Of a DNA stretch of 64,000 nt, positions 13,001 through 23,420 are shown piece by piece. The DNA lies in assembly GCF_001949145.1 (NCBI RefSeq), contig NW_019091359.1:1894337-1958336 (forward strand), written 5' to 3'. Source of the stretch: Acanthaster planci (lineage: Eukaryota > Echinodermata > Asteroidea > Valvatida > Acanthasteridae). Position 1 is the stretch's first letter. Every line of letters begins with the position of its first letter. The notes under the pieces are model-generated. The model made no database searches and was not told the origin of the DNA. It worked only from the letters and a program-made list of their open reading frames with translations. A program made the position numbers and the translations under genes.

Positions 13001-16000
13001 TGAATAGAATTTGCCCGAGTGTACTTTATTTTGAACTCTTGTGCTAAAAGTACTGTTCACTTTCGTCGATAAATGAGTAAATGTTTTCGTAAAGCCTTTC
13101 CGGTCGCTTCTGTTCAACACCAATAACCTAAAAAGGTGAAGCAGTGAGTTTAAAAAACCGGCTCCTGCTGGCTATAGTAGGGGAAACGTTAAAATGGCTG
13201 ACGGCAATTAAACATAAATGTTTTCACGAGTACCTTACTTTTTCTTGCCTGTTTACAGAATCAAATTCAACAACACGTCCCCAAAGATTAGTTCCTTAGT
13301 TCGTGATCACTGTGAATCTAACTGGTTTTGCAAACATTCCAGTATGACAAAGTGGCTCAGGTGAGTATTGCTTTGATAGGATCAATGTAAATCTTACGTA
13401 AATTGCGTCGAGACGGAATGCCTCCTTATAGTTTAGGTAGTTTATCAGCACTTCTGCTGTCTAATGTCACAAATGGCGTCGTCATTCTCTTTAGAATTGA
13501 TCAAGAAGAGAACTGTACATTGAAGTTCTGCCGCGTTGCCGATCCTAAAGACAATACGATGTATTCGTTTTACAGAGTATGCACAATATGTATGTCTTTG
13601 TCTACAAATTTATATGCAAGAGGTACATCGACCACTTTAATTTGCCTCCGACCAGTGCTTTTGTCCGTTCAGCATTTGTACAACGAAATGGTTGGCTGTG
13701 GATTGAGTAGGACCCGTAGATATTAAGGTATACACAGTTATACATTTTTTTCATTTATCATTCAGCCATTTGTCAAATGCATATGTGAATTGTGTGCAAC
13801 CATATGGTTCTGTAGAAATATTGATCATGCAACCTTTAAAGTAAGAACTGACACGCATGTACGGTCGACTAATATTATGTTTTTATCAAACTACAGCCAA
13901 GCCTATTCCTTCAGACAGCAAATCATGGAGGTGGATCAAAGTTTGACGCCCCTGGTATCCGAATTCTCCAGAGAAGAAAGAACTATCTCAGAGGTAATGA
14001 TATTGCCGACACCAAGACAGAAGATGACAGGTGTATAGGGCTACACTTATAGGCCAGTGTTACATTTAGGCTCATCATTAGGGCCACGTTAGAGTATGTT
14101 TCTACAGGGGTGTATGTAGATGCAAACTACATATTGGTAAAGTTGAGGGATGTGGTCTAGTACAGGGACTACATTTAGGTTCGTTTAGGTTGAACAAGGA
14201 ATAGAGCAACATTTATGTCCCGGCTATAGCATTTACAGACCCAATGGCAACGGATGAAATATATTCTTCAGGCTATCACCGCTGAAAAAGCAGCTGATGC
14301 AACCAGGGAGAACAAAGATTGGGTTGACAAAAACGACTGGGAGATAGGATCTTCTCCAACAGAAGTGCTCCTGCTTTGAGAGAGTCCTTGCCAAGCCAGA
14401 TGACCAGGCAGCAAAAGCAGTCTACAGAAATACGAGCAGCACTGAGCAGAAGAAGGTGCAAGAGATACAGAACAAATGGTAAACTGAACTTGCAGAGCAA
14501 ACCCAGTTTCATGCTGACTCCGGCAACAGCTGGGTATTTTATGAAGCACTGCAAGCCGTGTATGGCCCAACCCAACAGGTGAAATCCCCCCCCCTCACTG
14601 GATGGCAACAGTCACCTCACTGGCAAGAATCTATCCTTAACCGCTGGTCTGAGCACTACGGGAGCCTCTTTGGCGACAAACGGCAGTTGCAAGATGAGTC
14701 TATCAGGAAGACAGAACAAGCTGTGAGGTCAAAACTCGACAACCCTCCTACTCAGGAAGAAGTGAGGAAATCCATCGCAAAGCTGAAGTGCCATAAGGCT
14801 CCTGGAGTCGATGGCATACCTGCAGAGGTATACAAATCAGGAGGCGACACTCTTCTCGAGAAGCTCACTGACCTGTTCAAGTCATGCTGTGAGAGGGGGT
14901 TCGTACCACAAGATCTACGGGACGTTATCATTGTCTCTCTCTCTCTATAAGTACAAAGGCGAGCAGTTCGACTGCAGAAACTACAGAGATGTCACTTTGC
15001 CGTCCGTTGCGGGAAAGAATCAGTGTGGACAGACTCACACCCACAGTCGCCGAGGAGAACCTCCCAGAAAGCCAGTGCGGCTTCAGAGCAAACCGAGGCA
15101 CTGGAGACAGGATATTTTGCCTTGCGTCAGATACAGGTGAAACGCACTGAACAAAACATGGGGCTATTTGCAGTATTCATTGACCTCGCTAAAGCCTTTG
15201 ACACGGTGAGCCGAGATGGGCTCTGGAAGATCTGTCAAGACTGGGCTACCCTCCTAAGCTCCTCACAATTCTTTGTCAGCTTTACGACGGTCAGATGGGA
15301 CAAGTGGAACACAGTGGCGACCTCTCTGACCCGTTCCCTGTTTACAATGGTGTCAAACAAGGCTGCGTCGTCGCCCCTACGCTGTTTGCCATCTTCAGCG
15401 TGATGCTATCAGAGGACAAGGAGAATTTCACTGAAGGAATCTACGCGTGATTTCGGACCGATGGTAGTGCTTCTGCTACGTACTGCACCTAGGCGTCGTG
15501 TTGGAAGTACGCAACAATTTAGTTAGCAGTCCTTTTTCGTGTGAACATGAATGAACATGGAGTATGGTACGCTGAGCCTCTAGTTAACCTGCTTGAGGTT
15601 TAGGTAGTTTGTCATCCTGGAAAGCTACTATTGTACAAGAAAAATAGCCCACAGACTGCCCGGCGTTCTCAAAGGGGCATCCACCCTAGTATTTTCAACA
15701 TGGTCATTACACTGGCGCATCTCTCGTAATTTCCGGTTTCAAAGGGAGTTGCGTTACATTAAATATTCTCTAGTGCAGTTTTATCAGACTTTGAATGCAA
15801 GTCCCAGATACTGCTGCAGTATTCTAATTGGGGGCGCACTAATGATTTGTATGCTATTGCCTGAACTTATTCATTGCAACCGTGTAGGTGTCTCTGCAGA
15901 AGTCCCAACATACTTGCTGCTTTGGTGTTAATGTTAAACATGTGGTACTTCCATTCCAAGTTTTGTGAAATTACTACTCCCAGTTAAGGGGGTTTTTAGT

Positions 16001-18887
16001 AATCTCAAGAGGAATGCTATCCATTTGCACTGGTAAGACAAAATGGATAGTGTCTTCAACTTCAAAAGACTTATAACCCACACCAAGACACTTGAAGAGC
16101 GGAACCTGGAACTGCTTAATGCAGATGACTGTGCCCTTCTTGCATACAGTGAGGAAGCCCTTCGGGCAGTTGTCAAAAGCTTTAATTTGCAGTATCAGCG
16201 AAGGCCTTTGGCCTTACCATCAGCTTGAAGAAGAGGGAAGTGCTGCACCAGAAAGCTCTTCGTGGTAACTACATCCTTCCTAGTATCAGCATCGACGGGA
16301 CAGTGCTCAACACCATTCAACGCTTCATTTACCTCGGGAGCATCGTTTGCAACGATGCAGCCGTGACCAAGGACATTGACAACCGGCTTGCTAAAGCAAG
16401 CAGCTCTTTCGGCCGCCTGCAGAAGCGCGTCTTGAAGAATCATTCTCTGCGCCTGTCAACAAAGGGGATGGTGTGCAGAGCTGTAGTCGTCACTGCTCTC
16501 CTGTCTGGACGTGAAGCCTGGGTCCTGTACCAGAAACAGGTGCGGCTTCTGGAACGGTTTCACGAACGGTGCCTTCGATCCATCATGGACATCAAGTGGC
16601 AGGACCATGTGACCAACATCAACGTCCTTGAGCGAGCCAACATTCCAAGCATGGAGACCATCGTTATGACCAGACAACTCCGCTGGGCGGCACACCTGTC
16701 ACGCATGGAGGACACGTGAATGCCCAAAGTGGTGCTCTACGGGAGCTGCGCCAAGGCAAGCGTGACGGAGGAGCTCCACGAAAACGCTTCAAAGACCAAC
16801 TCAAGCGACAGCTCAGCGCATCCAACATCCAAGAGAAGGACTGGGAAACCTTTGCAACGGGATAGTAGAGATGGGTGGAGGGTAGTGACAAAGCGAGGGG
16901 CCAAGGCCTTTGAAAACACAAAGAAAGAAGCTGCAGAGGATAAGCGCAGACGTAGGAAGACATCTTCTGCCCAGAGCCCCACCGCCCAAGTATTCCCATG
17001 CCCGGGGTGTTCCAGAGCGTGCCGCTCTAGGATCGGCCTCCATAGTCACCTGAAGGTGTGCCAGCGACTTCCTCCCCATTGAACCTCGGATTCGAGGAAC
17101 CAGCCATCATCATCACAGCATTTAGGTACACGTACTGTGTTTGGTGGTACATGTACATTAAGCCCCATTAGCTACATTTAAGCACAGAATTGGGGCTGCA
17201 TTAAGTGTGGTAACCCGCAGTTAGGTCTAGGCCTACATGTAGGCCTGAGCTACATTTGAGCGAAAGGCGTTGGCTATCTGGGAACAGGGCCGGGACTACA
17301 TAGGGCTCAGGCCACGCATAGGAAGAGGTTTGAAGGAGTGTCTGTACAATGTACAGTGTCAAATGATGCAGGTTTGGAGCTAAATAATAGAAACAGGTTT
17401 AGGGCAATGGCCGCAACGTATACAGGGTTCGGGCTATATCAGCTAGACCAGGGTTACAGATGTAGGGATGGTTCTACATTAGGGCTTTTGTGGCCCAGAA
17501 CACACGAGGATTGCTTTTGTTCCTCACAGATAATTGTGGCTTTTGTATTTTGTTGTTTAACCGTCATTTGTCCTTTTGCAGTTGGGAGAAAGATGCCGCG
17601 AGGGACTAAAGAGCATTGAGAGTGCAATTTCAGAGTGTACATCTGCAAAGAACTTCTGCGTAAAGTCTCAAGTTCAGGTGAGTTGTTACTCCAATATTGC
17701 TCTTCAGCTAATATAAGGTACTGATATCTCAGTCTGTTAATGTGACACACGGGGAAGGAATATGTCGTATATGATTGTCTGTCTCCCGAATGTGCCTTGA
17801 TAACTGAAATCTAAAATCCATTGTAAAAGCACGCAAACGTACAGCATGACTTCCAACTGCAGACGGATTGGGCTAATTTTATGAGAAACAATAAGTCGAA
17901 CAAATAAATGACTTGAAATTTCGTTTGTCCACTGCTTCTGTTGGATGGATTTCGTGTGGCCCGTTAAATTAGTTCTGCCTGCTTAGGTTGCGCGTTTTCA
18001 CGTTGCGTTGAGGCAAAGTAACGTCAATTATATCCTTTAGTTATTCGACGGTACAGCCGGCTGAAATGTTTAGCACAATTCAAAATAATGTAGTCCCACG
18101 CAACTGATAAGCCCCCAGGATTCAGTCGAAAGACTGCCAACTGTTTGTTCACTTCATGTTCATTACGACTCTTTCTGACCCCTCTCCCTTTTTGTTCCAG
18201 GATGAGAAACCTCCTACGAGGGCTTGTACTTCTGCGACTTCACAAACATCTTTAAATCATGAAAGGGAATTCCACGAGGCGATCACGCAGACCCCATGGA
18301 TTGTTAATGTCTTCAGAACAGACAAGTATCCTACCGTGCACATGGTCCCAGTGACAAGCGACTTGAGAAAGGAGTAAGTCTTGTATAGGCCTAATTGCAA
18401 TTTCTGCAGTCGAGGCGAGGATAGAGTCTATTATGGGTGTAAACTAGCTTTTCGTAGTGCCATCACCTTTAAAACAAATAATTGATCGTGTGTTGCATTC
18501 GACCGAGTCATATCGAATCCTCCCTCAATGTTTCTCCTTTTTGCATTTTTACCTATTATAATGTGTATTGTTGTTCGAGTCGGAAGGAATGTGATTGTTA
18601 TTTGAGTTCTTCTCTTATCGTCAACGGGGTCACGATTCCAACCTGCAGGAAGTCAGAGTTTGTTACAGTCAGAGCAGGTCTCCATAATTATGTTCAGTTA
18701 ACGAGCCACTCCATTAACAATCTTTCCCACTTTTGGTTTTCCTTTTTGAACGCTCAGATTCTTGGAGTGGATTCGAGAAAAACCAGTCACGGAAGCCGTC
18801 GTCAAGAAGAGTCAGGACGTGACGGAAGAAATGCAGAATATGTCGCTAGATCTCTCTGATCCTTGCCTGGACATGTACGGATGCTGA
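2691..18887 (+). CDS. TBK1: TBK1/IKK-epsilon-type serine/threonine kinase, complete, 18 coding exons
   Basis: This is the cytosolic kinase that, in the known family, relays nucleic-acid sensing and TLR adaptors to IRF transcription factors and also acts in autophagy. Coding exons: 2691–2822, 3007–3147, 3558–3687, 4395–4576, 5973–6130, 6952–7065, 7680–7859, 9208–9407, 9911–9969, 10152–10243, 10417–10654, 10792–10919, 12627–12743, 13259–13360, 13897–13993, 17582–17677, 18201–18373, 18758–18887. They sum to 2469 nt (822 residues plus stop) with GT–AG borders and consistent phases. Order: kinase about 24–322, ubiquitin-like domain about 325–400, coiled-coil scaffold about 425–690, C-terminal tail. 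The product is longer than human TBK1 (729), mostly from an N-terminal extension and the tail. An in-frame TAG at 2685–2687 makes the ATG at 2691 the first possible start in this exon. Human TBK1 and IKK-epsilon are vertebrate paralogues, so this is best read as their single pro-orthologue. The exon borders are manual and lack transcript support. Confidence 0.93.
4983..5289. other. assembly gap (307 N) in TBK1 intron 4
   Basis: A run of 307 unresolved bases lies inside intron 4. Translations that cross it are artefacts. Because the flanking exons join cleanly, it probably hides only intronic sequence, perhaps a repeat that blocked assembly. Confidence 0.99.
5290..5972. other. remainder of TBK1 intron 4, no feature
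   Basis: No coding exon or recognised element is seen. A short imperfect inverted pair containing GGTCTAGGTC and GACCTAGCC (about 5610–5675) may be a repeat remnant. The intron ends with the acceptor CTGGTAG at 5972. Confidence 0.4.
6695..6732. repeat. 13-bp perfect hairpin in TBK1 intron 5
   Basis: AACGTTGCATTTT (6695–6707) is the exact reverse complement of AAAATGCAACGTT (6720–6732), with a 12-nt loop. It lies about 220 bases before the exon 6 acceptor. The function is unknown. It may be the terminal hairpin of a decayed element. Confidence 0.85.
7680..9407 (+). CDS. TBK1: TBK1 exons 7–8: kinase C-lobe end and ubiquitin-like domain
   Basis: Exon 7 (7680–7859) encodes the end of the kinase C lobe, aligning with human RGLQVLLTPVLANILEAD and the WGFDQFF region. 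It then enters the ubiquitin-like domain at QLLKIYID. Exon 8 (9208–9407) continues it: [20 protein letters not shown] aligns with the human FHELVYKQT/NQELIYEG stretch, and the conserved NPIF motif closes the domain. Exon 7 ends with two bases of a codon and exon 8 starts with the third, giving an uninterrupted serine. In the known family this domain packs against the kinase lobe and helps substrate recognition. The 1.35-kb intron between the two exons holds nothing recognisable. Confidence 0.92.
9911..13993 (+). CDS. TBK1: TBK1 exons 9–15: scaffold/dimerisation coiled-coil region
   Basis: Seven short exons encode a mostly helical, charged region of about 275 residues. Recognisable anchors are [12 protein letters not shown] (human VHPRYDLDGDAS), the ALKEAWNKQ segment before PKD, and [15 protein letters not shown] (human RLAYNEEQIHKFDKQKL), followed by ITKWLR-like and REERTISE helices. 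In the known family this domain mediates homodimerisation and so activation in trans. Conservation is lower than in the kinase, as usual for this family, but phases and order agree throughout. Confidence 0.88.
10920..12626. other. TBK1 intron 12, carrying a minus-strand coding-like fragment
   Basis: This is a 1.7-kb intron. Apart from the minus-strand fragment at 11359–12259, I see no repeat or exon. It starts GTAAACC after the exon and ends with the acceptor TTACAG before exon 13. Confidence 0.6.
11359..12259 (-). pseudogene. unrecognised coding-like fragment, probably from a mobile element
   Basis: On the minus strand, two adjacent open stretches of 83 and 212 residues (12259 to 12008 and 11997 to 11359) seem to continue one another in different frames, separated by a stop and a shift. 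The composition looks protein-like rather than random. The upstream part has [20 protein letters not shown] and [18 protein letters not shown]. The downstream part has [20 protein letters not shown], then a Q/R/N-rich basic stretch. I recognise no domain. It is opposite in sense to TBK1 and sits wholly inside intron 12. A frameshifted transposon or retrotransposed gene fragment is most likely. Chance reading frames are the alternative. Confidence 0.35.
14036..14227. repeat. degenerate minisatellite in intron 15, 5' part
   Basis: The stretch repeats variants of a short unit around GGGCTACATTTAGG: TAGGGCTACACTTATAGG, GTTACATTTAGGCTC, AGGGACTACATTTAGG and others. The units are irregular in length and diverged. 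The same kind of sequence resumes after the LINE at about 17125, so the LINE appears to have split one array. Confidence 0.65.
14236..17116 (+). mobile_element. 5'-truncated, decayed non-LTR retrotransposon (LINE)
   Basis: Frameshifted reverse-transcriptase pieces run in order. The template/RT entry is [18 protein letters not shown], then [23 protein letters not shown], then the [18 protein letters not shown] box. The catalytic ADD motif reads [10 protein letters not shown] (16118–16129), with N where Y or F is usual. Next comes [19 protein letters not shown] and the downstream region with [19 protein letters not shown] and [15 protein letters not shown]-terminal CCHC-type motif, [17 protein letters not shown], follows. 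The 3' end runs into CATCATCATCA, a tail typical of these elements. No endonuclease domain is present, so the copy is 5'-truncated. The direct repeat AGCATTTA at 14228–14235 and 17117–17124 is a likely target-site duplication. It is in the same orientation as TBK1. I place it in the broad jockey/I-like LINE group without naming a clade. Confidence 0.88.
15470..16052. mobile_element. insertion of about 580 bp nested inside the LINE
   Basis: The RT reading FRTDGS stops at about 15469 and resumes as [15 protein letters not shown] at about 16051. The intervening 580 bases have no RT similarity. The border sequence ATGGTAGTG (15461–15469) recurs as ATGGATAGTG (16043–16052), an approximate target-site duplication. 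I see no clear terminal inverted repeats and no long open frame, so the type of inserted element is unknown. Confidence 0.65.
17125..17480. repeat. degenerate minisatellite in intron 15, 3' part
   Basis: This continues the array seen before the LINE, with units such as TTAGCTACATTTAAGC, GGCCTACATGTAGGCC, GAGCTACATTTGAGC and GGGACTACATAGGGC. The units are strongly diverged and the borders approximate. Confidence 0.55.
17582..18887 (+). CDS. TBK1: TBK1 exons 16–18: C-terminal tail
   Basis: Exon 16 encodes [20 protein letters not shown]. Exon 17 encodes a Ser/Thr/Pro-rich linker ([14 protein letters not shown]) and then [20 protein letters not shown]. Exon 18 encodes [20 protein letters not shown], a short helix and the final LDMYGC before TGA. 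In the known family this tail holds the binding site for adaptors such as TANK, NAP1, SINTBAD and optineurin. Sequence similarity to human is weak here. The assignment rests on exon phase, order and the helical ending. Confidence 0.82.
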
Positions 18888-19140
18888 GCGTGCATACCAC
18901 ACAATGGAGGAAGACGACTCCAGGCAGACGTGGCTCACAGGGGGTGGGGACACTTCCCTCCCCATAAAACGTTACACAAAACTTAGTTTCCAGCTACACA
19001 AAGCTCCCCAATAACATTTTATGATATTAATTTTGTACCAGTTGGTGACAAATGTAGTCTGCAAAATTATTCACAAAGTGTCAGAAACATCAATGACGTA
19101 TCAACACGCAGTACAATAAATCGTTCGCGGCCCCACAAAG
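18888..19140 (+). terminator. TBK1 3' UTR with polyadenylation signal
   Basis: The sequence after the stop is non-coding. A canonical AATAAA lies at 19115–19120, about 230 bases downstream of TGA. It is the first such hexamer after the stop and is followed by a T/G-containing stretch. The cleavage point is predicted, not observed. Confidence 0.6.
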
Positions 19141-22100
19141 TGACCTCTACCGATTAAAAGACAAACTTGAGATTTCAGTTCCTTCTGATCTTACAATAGA
19201 ACAAAAAACCCTGAAAATATCGAATTAAAATAGGTTTATTTTTCTTGAAATATACATGTCTAATTTGCCGCTCCAGTCTCACTACGTGGCCTGAGTATCT
19301 CAATCTTTGTTAGTTTCGACAAAAGTCGATTTAGTATTGCCCTTGTTTGCTTCGATCATTTCTACTTAGATTGTTATATTGCTTTCAGTTTGGATTGTAA
19401 GAGTGAATATTACCCATGTTTTTTCATTGCGCTGAGAATTTTGGTACATATATACGCAGTTAATCCATGGAGACTTTTGTGAAATATGCTATTTGGCTTT
19501 ATTTTTACTCAAATGGTAATGATGAAGAAGGCAAGAATCAAGTATCACCTGCATAATCTGCTAAATAGGAATTTCATCCAGATGTTGACTGCATTTGACT
19601 TTATAATGCAATTAAAAATGTAAGTGCGATTTTGACGCCTCGCTAAGTGTATGTCGCTAAACCGATGTTGATGCACAGTTCATGTCAAGAATATTTTAAA
19701 ATTAGCACCGACTTTATTTTATAGAGTAAACGTCCTTTCCCTTTTGTTACTTTTTTGAGTTCTGCATGCGGTGAAAGGACAAAATAAGATTGAATAGTTC
19801 ACCGAAGACCTCTTCACCTTCGCATTTAAAATCCACTTAGCCAGTTCAGAAAAATCGTTTGAAGCACAATGAACTACAAGCTATCGTACAGTTCCAAACT
19901 ACTAAGGTCTTTCCCTGGAAAGAACAATGAGAAGTTTAACCATGTTTTTATATTAAACGTAAAAACAGGTCACGTAGTGAAACTAGCAAGAAAGTTTTGT
20001 GAGAATACTTGGAAAAGTAGGAAATTCAAAATTCTAAGATAGTAAAGATTTCATTGTTTACGACCTGCAAATGTATTAATTTTCTAATATCGGCATGGGT
20101 CACTTCGAGGGACCAGCGACGAAATCTGTGCATTTTCATACTTAATAATGGACTAAACACTGCACTCTTCGAGGCCGGTGGCGCAAAACGTACTACCAAC
20201 GAAGACTAAACATTTGTCAGACTTGGCAGTCCGTGTACCATCCAGTATCTCGTGTGTTTTCCTCTACTCATGTAGAAAGGAATACCTTTAGAGCAATTCT
20301 TCTGGGTAGTGACTTGGATTAAGACCGGATGAGGCGTGGTTGACTCAACATAAGTGGAATAGTTAAATACCATTCTGAAATGTTCCTGGGAGACGATTAA
20401 GTAATTTTCAAAGAGTGGATGATGTCATGATCACTTCCTTCTTTAATATTTTCTTTGCACTAACGTATTTCTCACGTTTAAGGTTTCAGCACGTTATATT
20501 TGTAACACTGTTCGATATAATTAGAAGGGAGAACCATAGGTGACACGATAAATATTTTATATTTTACATTAAATGTATTCTTAGCCGTAAAACGAAATGT
20601 GCATTTCATGATCGATTCTTGCTCCGAATTGAATGGCAAGACGGTGACCAGGATCAAGGAAGGAATAAACGCGCGTGGGATCTATGACAAGCATTCTTTC
20701 GACGGTTGCAAAAACAGAGTGGTTCATTTTGCGCCAACCGAGCGCCTCCATATGAAAAGGTGACGTCGAAGAGGGGAATGCTCGCCTTCTTCATGTATAC
20801 ACGGAATATTTATGATAGGCATAAAAGTCCAGGTTGACCTGAAGAGAAAACTGAATTTCATCGGGCGAATCGCAGGTTTTAAGTGCAAGCTTCACTTCGG
20901 TCAAGTTTAATACAATTACCCATCATTTTATGACAATATTTTCAAAATACATCTATATTAATGGACTTTGAGAAAGATTAGATAAATATAACCCCTGTGA
21001 ATTAAGGACTATGCTGATAATCTTGAACAACTTTTTATAATCATTCATAAACATTTTATTTAGACACAATGTAATCCCTTAGTTATTAAGCTATCAACAT
21101 GTAGTTCAAGGTTGGATGGGTTTTAATGTTTCTCCCTTTGAATTATACCAAACATACTCTGGTGACTATTAACCATATTAACTATATTCATAGTAAGCAA
21201 TACAAGGGGCGCCTCTCATTTCTGACCGTCTTTTCGTTGACATTAATTAGCATCAATAAGGGGCCTAGGTTATTTTGGCAATATCCTGACAGAAAACCTG
21301 TCACAAATTCCGTCTCAAATACCAAATTTCACTTACCATGAATTCTTAGCATGCAGTTCGACTTCATTCGGTGGAATCTTCGTGCGCTTCGTGATGAAAA
21401 AAATCAATATGACAACATAATTGTGCATACTTAAATTCATGTGTGTCAGATAATTCTAACCTCAACAAACTAACTCATGCACAGACTTGCCAAAGGACAT
21501 AACAACATTGAACCTTGGAGGCGGGAATAAAGTTGTAAAGATTGCGATTCTGTCGATGGCCACGATTGATTCATATGGGTAGAAGGTCAAACAGCTTAGA
21601 ACCAGACGGATATGTTTCTTGAGGTCAAGAATACACGAGAACAAAGCAGTTCACATTTAAAATGTGAAAACTTGAACAGAAAATGTGAGAACTCCTGTAC
21701 AGCTCGATCTGCTTTTTGTCGTCATCCTATATTGTGTGAATACAGCGCTTTTTAATAGTTAGTAAAAGCTTGAAATTGACGTTGATTTTTTTTGTTTGGT
21801 GTATATTTGTGGTTGTTGTCTGTGGTGAACAAACTTTGTATTGTAAGTGATTTTCTACAAAAATAGACGTGGCCGAACCTTCAAAAGTGGCCAACACCCG
21901 AACAGAAGTTTTAATATTTAGACCGATTGTGGTGTGCACAAAACATGACTCAAACTATCGAATACCAAATATTTACAAGATGTGAATTGTACTTGGGAAT
22001 ATGTTTGTGCAACTATTCCACTAATCCTAAATGTAACCAAACTATCTGACATCGCTTTTTGGTTACGTTTAATGCGAAGTACAATAATATTTGAAATTAA

Positions 22101-23079
22101 AAAAGGTTAAATGGATGGGCAGGAAGGAAGTGTGGTGGGCCGGGAACCCCGAAGAGTCCTATATGGTGGCAGTAACTGCAATTCCTTGCGAATTTCAGGA
22201 GTCCGTGCGCCTGAATGCTTGGTCAACACCGCATAACTTTTGGATTTTCCCTCGCTGTCTTTTTTTCTCTTAAAATGGCTGCTTTTCTGGGCACTAAAAT
22301 TTCCTTCATGTCAGCTTTGGGGGAGAATTTCTCAAACATTCTGTGGTGAACCCACTGAAAATTGAAAGGAGAACGAAAGAGATCATGTCGAGCATCAGTT
22401 TTCTGTCTAGCCTGGACACCTGTGACAGTTGTGAGAATACATTTGGGGGGGATTTAGAATAGGGATTTTATCACTGGTGTCTATGGAAATGCATTTACCC
22501 CGAAATAAAGCCTGAAAGTTCACTCACCTTCCGGAACCGTCGGATAGGAAATATAAAGAGCAAAAAAATAGCATTTGCAAATTTTTGCCGTTTGTTTACT
22601 TCATGAAAAAAATCACATTGGAAAAGGGCCTTTGTAAAGCAAACATAAAAGCTAGCATATTAATTTATAGAAACTGAAAAGTTACCTGACCTAAAAGAGA
22701 AATGTACTGCCATAAACTGACCCTTCGCTTCCGAATATCTAAAATACATGAAGACTAGTGCAATTCGGTGTTCTCGTACGGAGATGAACAGTCACGAAAT
22801 TGTATTTTATCGTAGTCTTTTGGTAAAAATTAAATCACAAACAGACCAAAATATTTTAAGAATTTTACAATTTTTAAGGAAATAAACTAAAAGGATAATA
22901 AGCGTCTACAGAAGATTCGGAAGTTGAATCTAACCTTTGCTGTCAAGAACTGCGTTAGGTCAACTTGACTGAATCTAGAACCCATCGACTGCAGGTAGGT
23001 AAATCTTTGCAGCGTTGTACAAACCCTGAAACAAACTATATAAGGAAACTGTCTGTAGGCGCTAACGCATAATTTATAA
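19141..23079. other. intergenic, no gene or clear repeat seen
   Basis: This is an AT-rich stretch of about 3.9 kb with stop codons in all frames at short intervals. I recognise no protein, RNA gene or repeat with clear termini. Confidence 0.6.
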
Positions 23080-23154
23080 AGATGAACAAAGAAATTTAAA
23101 CCTGCGACCTCCGGCATACTGTACCGGTTCTCGACCAACTGAACTATCCAGCCC
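23080..23154 (-). repeat. tRNA-derived SINE-like copy, minus strand
   Basis: Read on the minus strand it starts GGGCTGGATAGTTCAGTTGG, resembling a tRNA 5' end with an A box. About 30 bases later comes GGTCGCAGGTTTAAAT, resembling a degraded B box. It then leaves the tRNA pattern with TTTCTTTGTTCATC. That 3' segment is shared with the copy at 23337–23402, so this is a repeat family rather than a functional tRNA gene. There is no intact cloverleaf or acceptor stem. Confidence 0.7.
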
Positions 23155-23336
23155 TATGTTGGTGGCTCTTCCCATTCGTCAACTATCTTGGTTAAGGGCG
23201 CTGGTCAGTAGCCATGTAGCCTGAAACACCGCGTAGCCATGGATCACGCCCCAATTATACACGATGCAACCTAGTGAGTGGTGAACAGGGATCACTCGAG
23301 GAGGATGCAGCAACACAACGTACGTATAACCAATGT

Positions 23337-23402
23337 GGGGCTGGATACCTCAGTTGGTAGAACACCGATTCAAATCCCGCTCAAGTCAATTTCTTTGTTC
23401 AT
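23337..23402 (+). repeat. tRNA-derived SINE-like copy, plus strand
   Basis: It starts GGGGCTGGATACCTCAGTTG followed by GTAGAACACC (A-box-like). The B-box-like GATTCAAATCCC follows, then the shared tail TTTCTTTGTTCAT. The A-to-B spacing is shorter than in the minus copy, so part of the tRNA-like body is deleted. It lies inverted relative to the other copy with about 180 bases between them. Confidence 0.7.
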
Positions 23403-23420
23403 TTTTACAAGTTTGTACAA

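Noticed and set aside
23084-23160. Functional tRNA gene on the minus strand
   Set aside because: A- and B-box-like words are present, but the B box is degraded, no acceptor stem forms, and the 3' part is shared with a second copy, which indicates a SINE.
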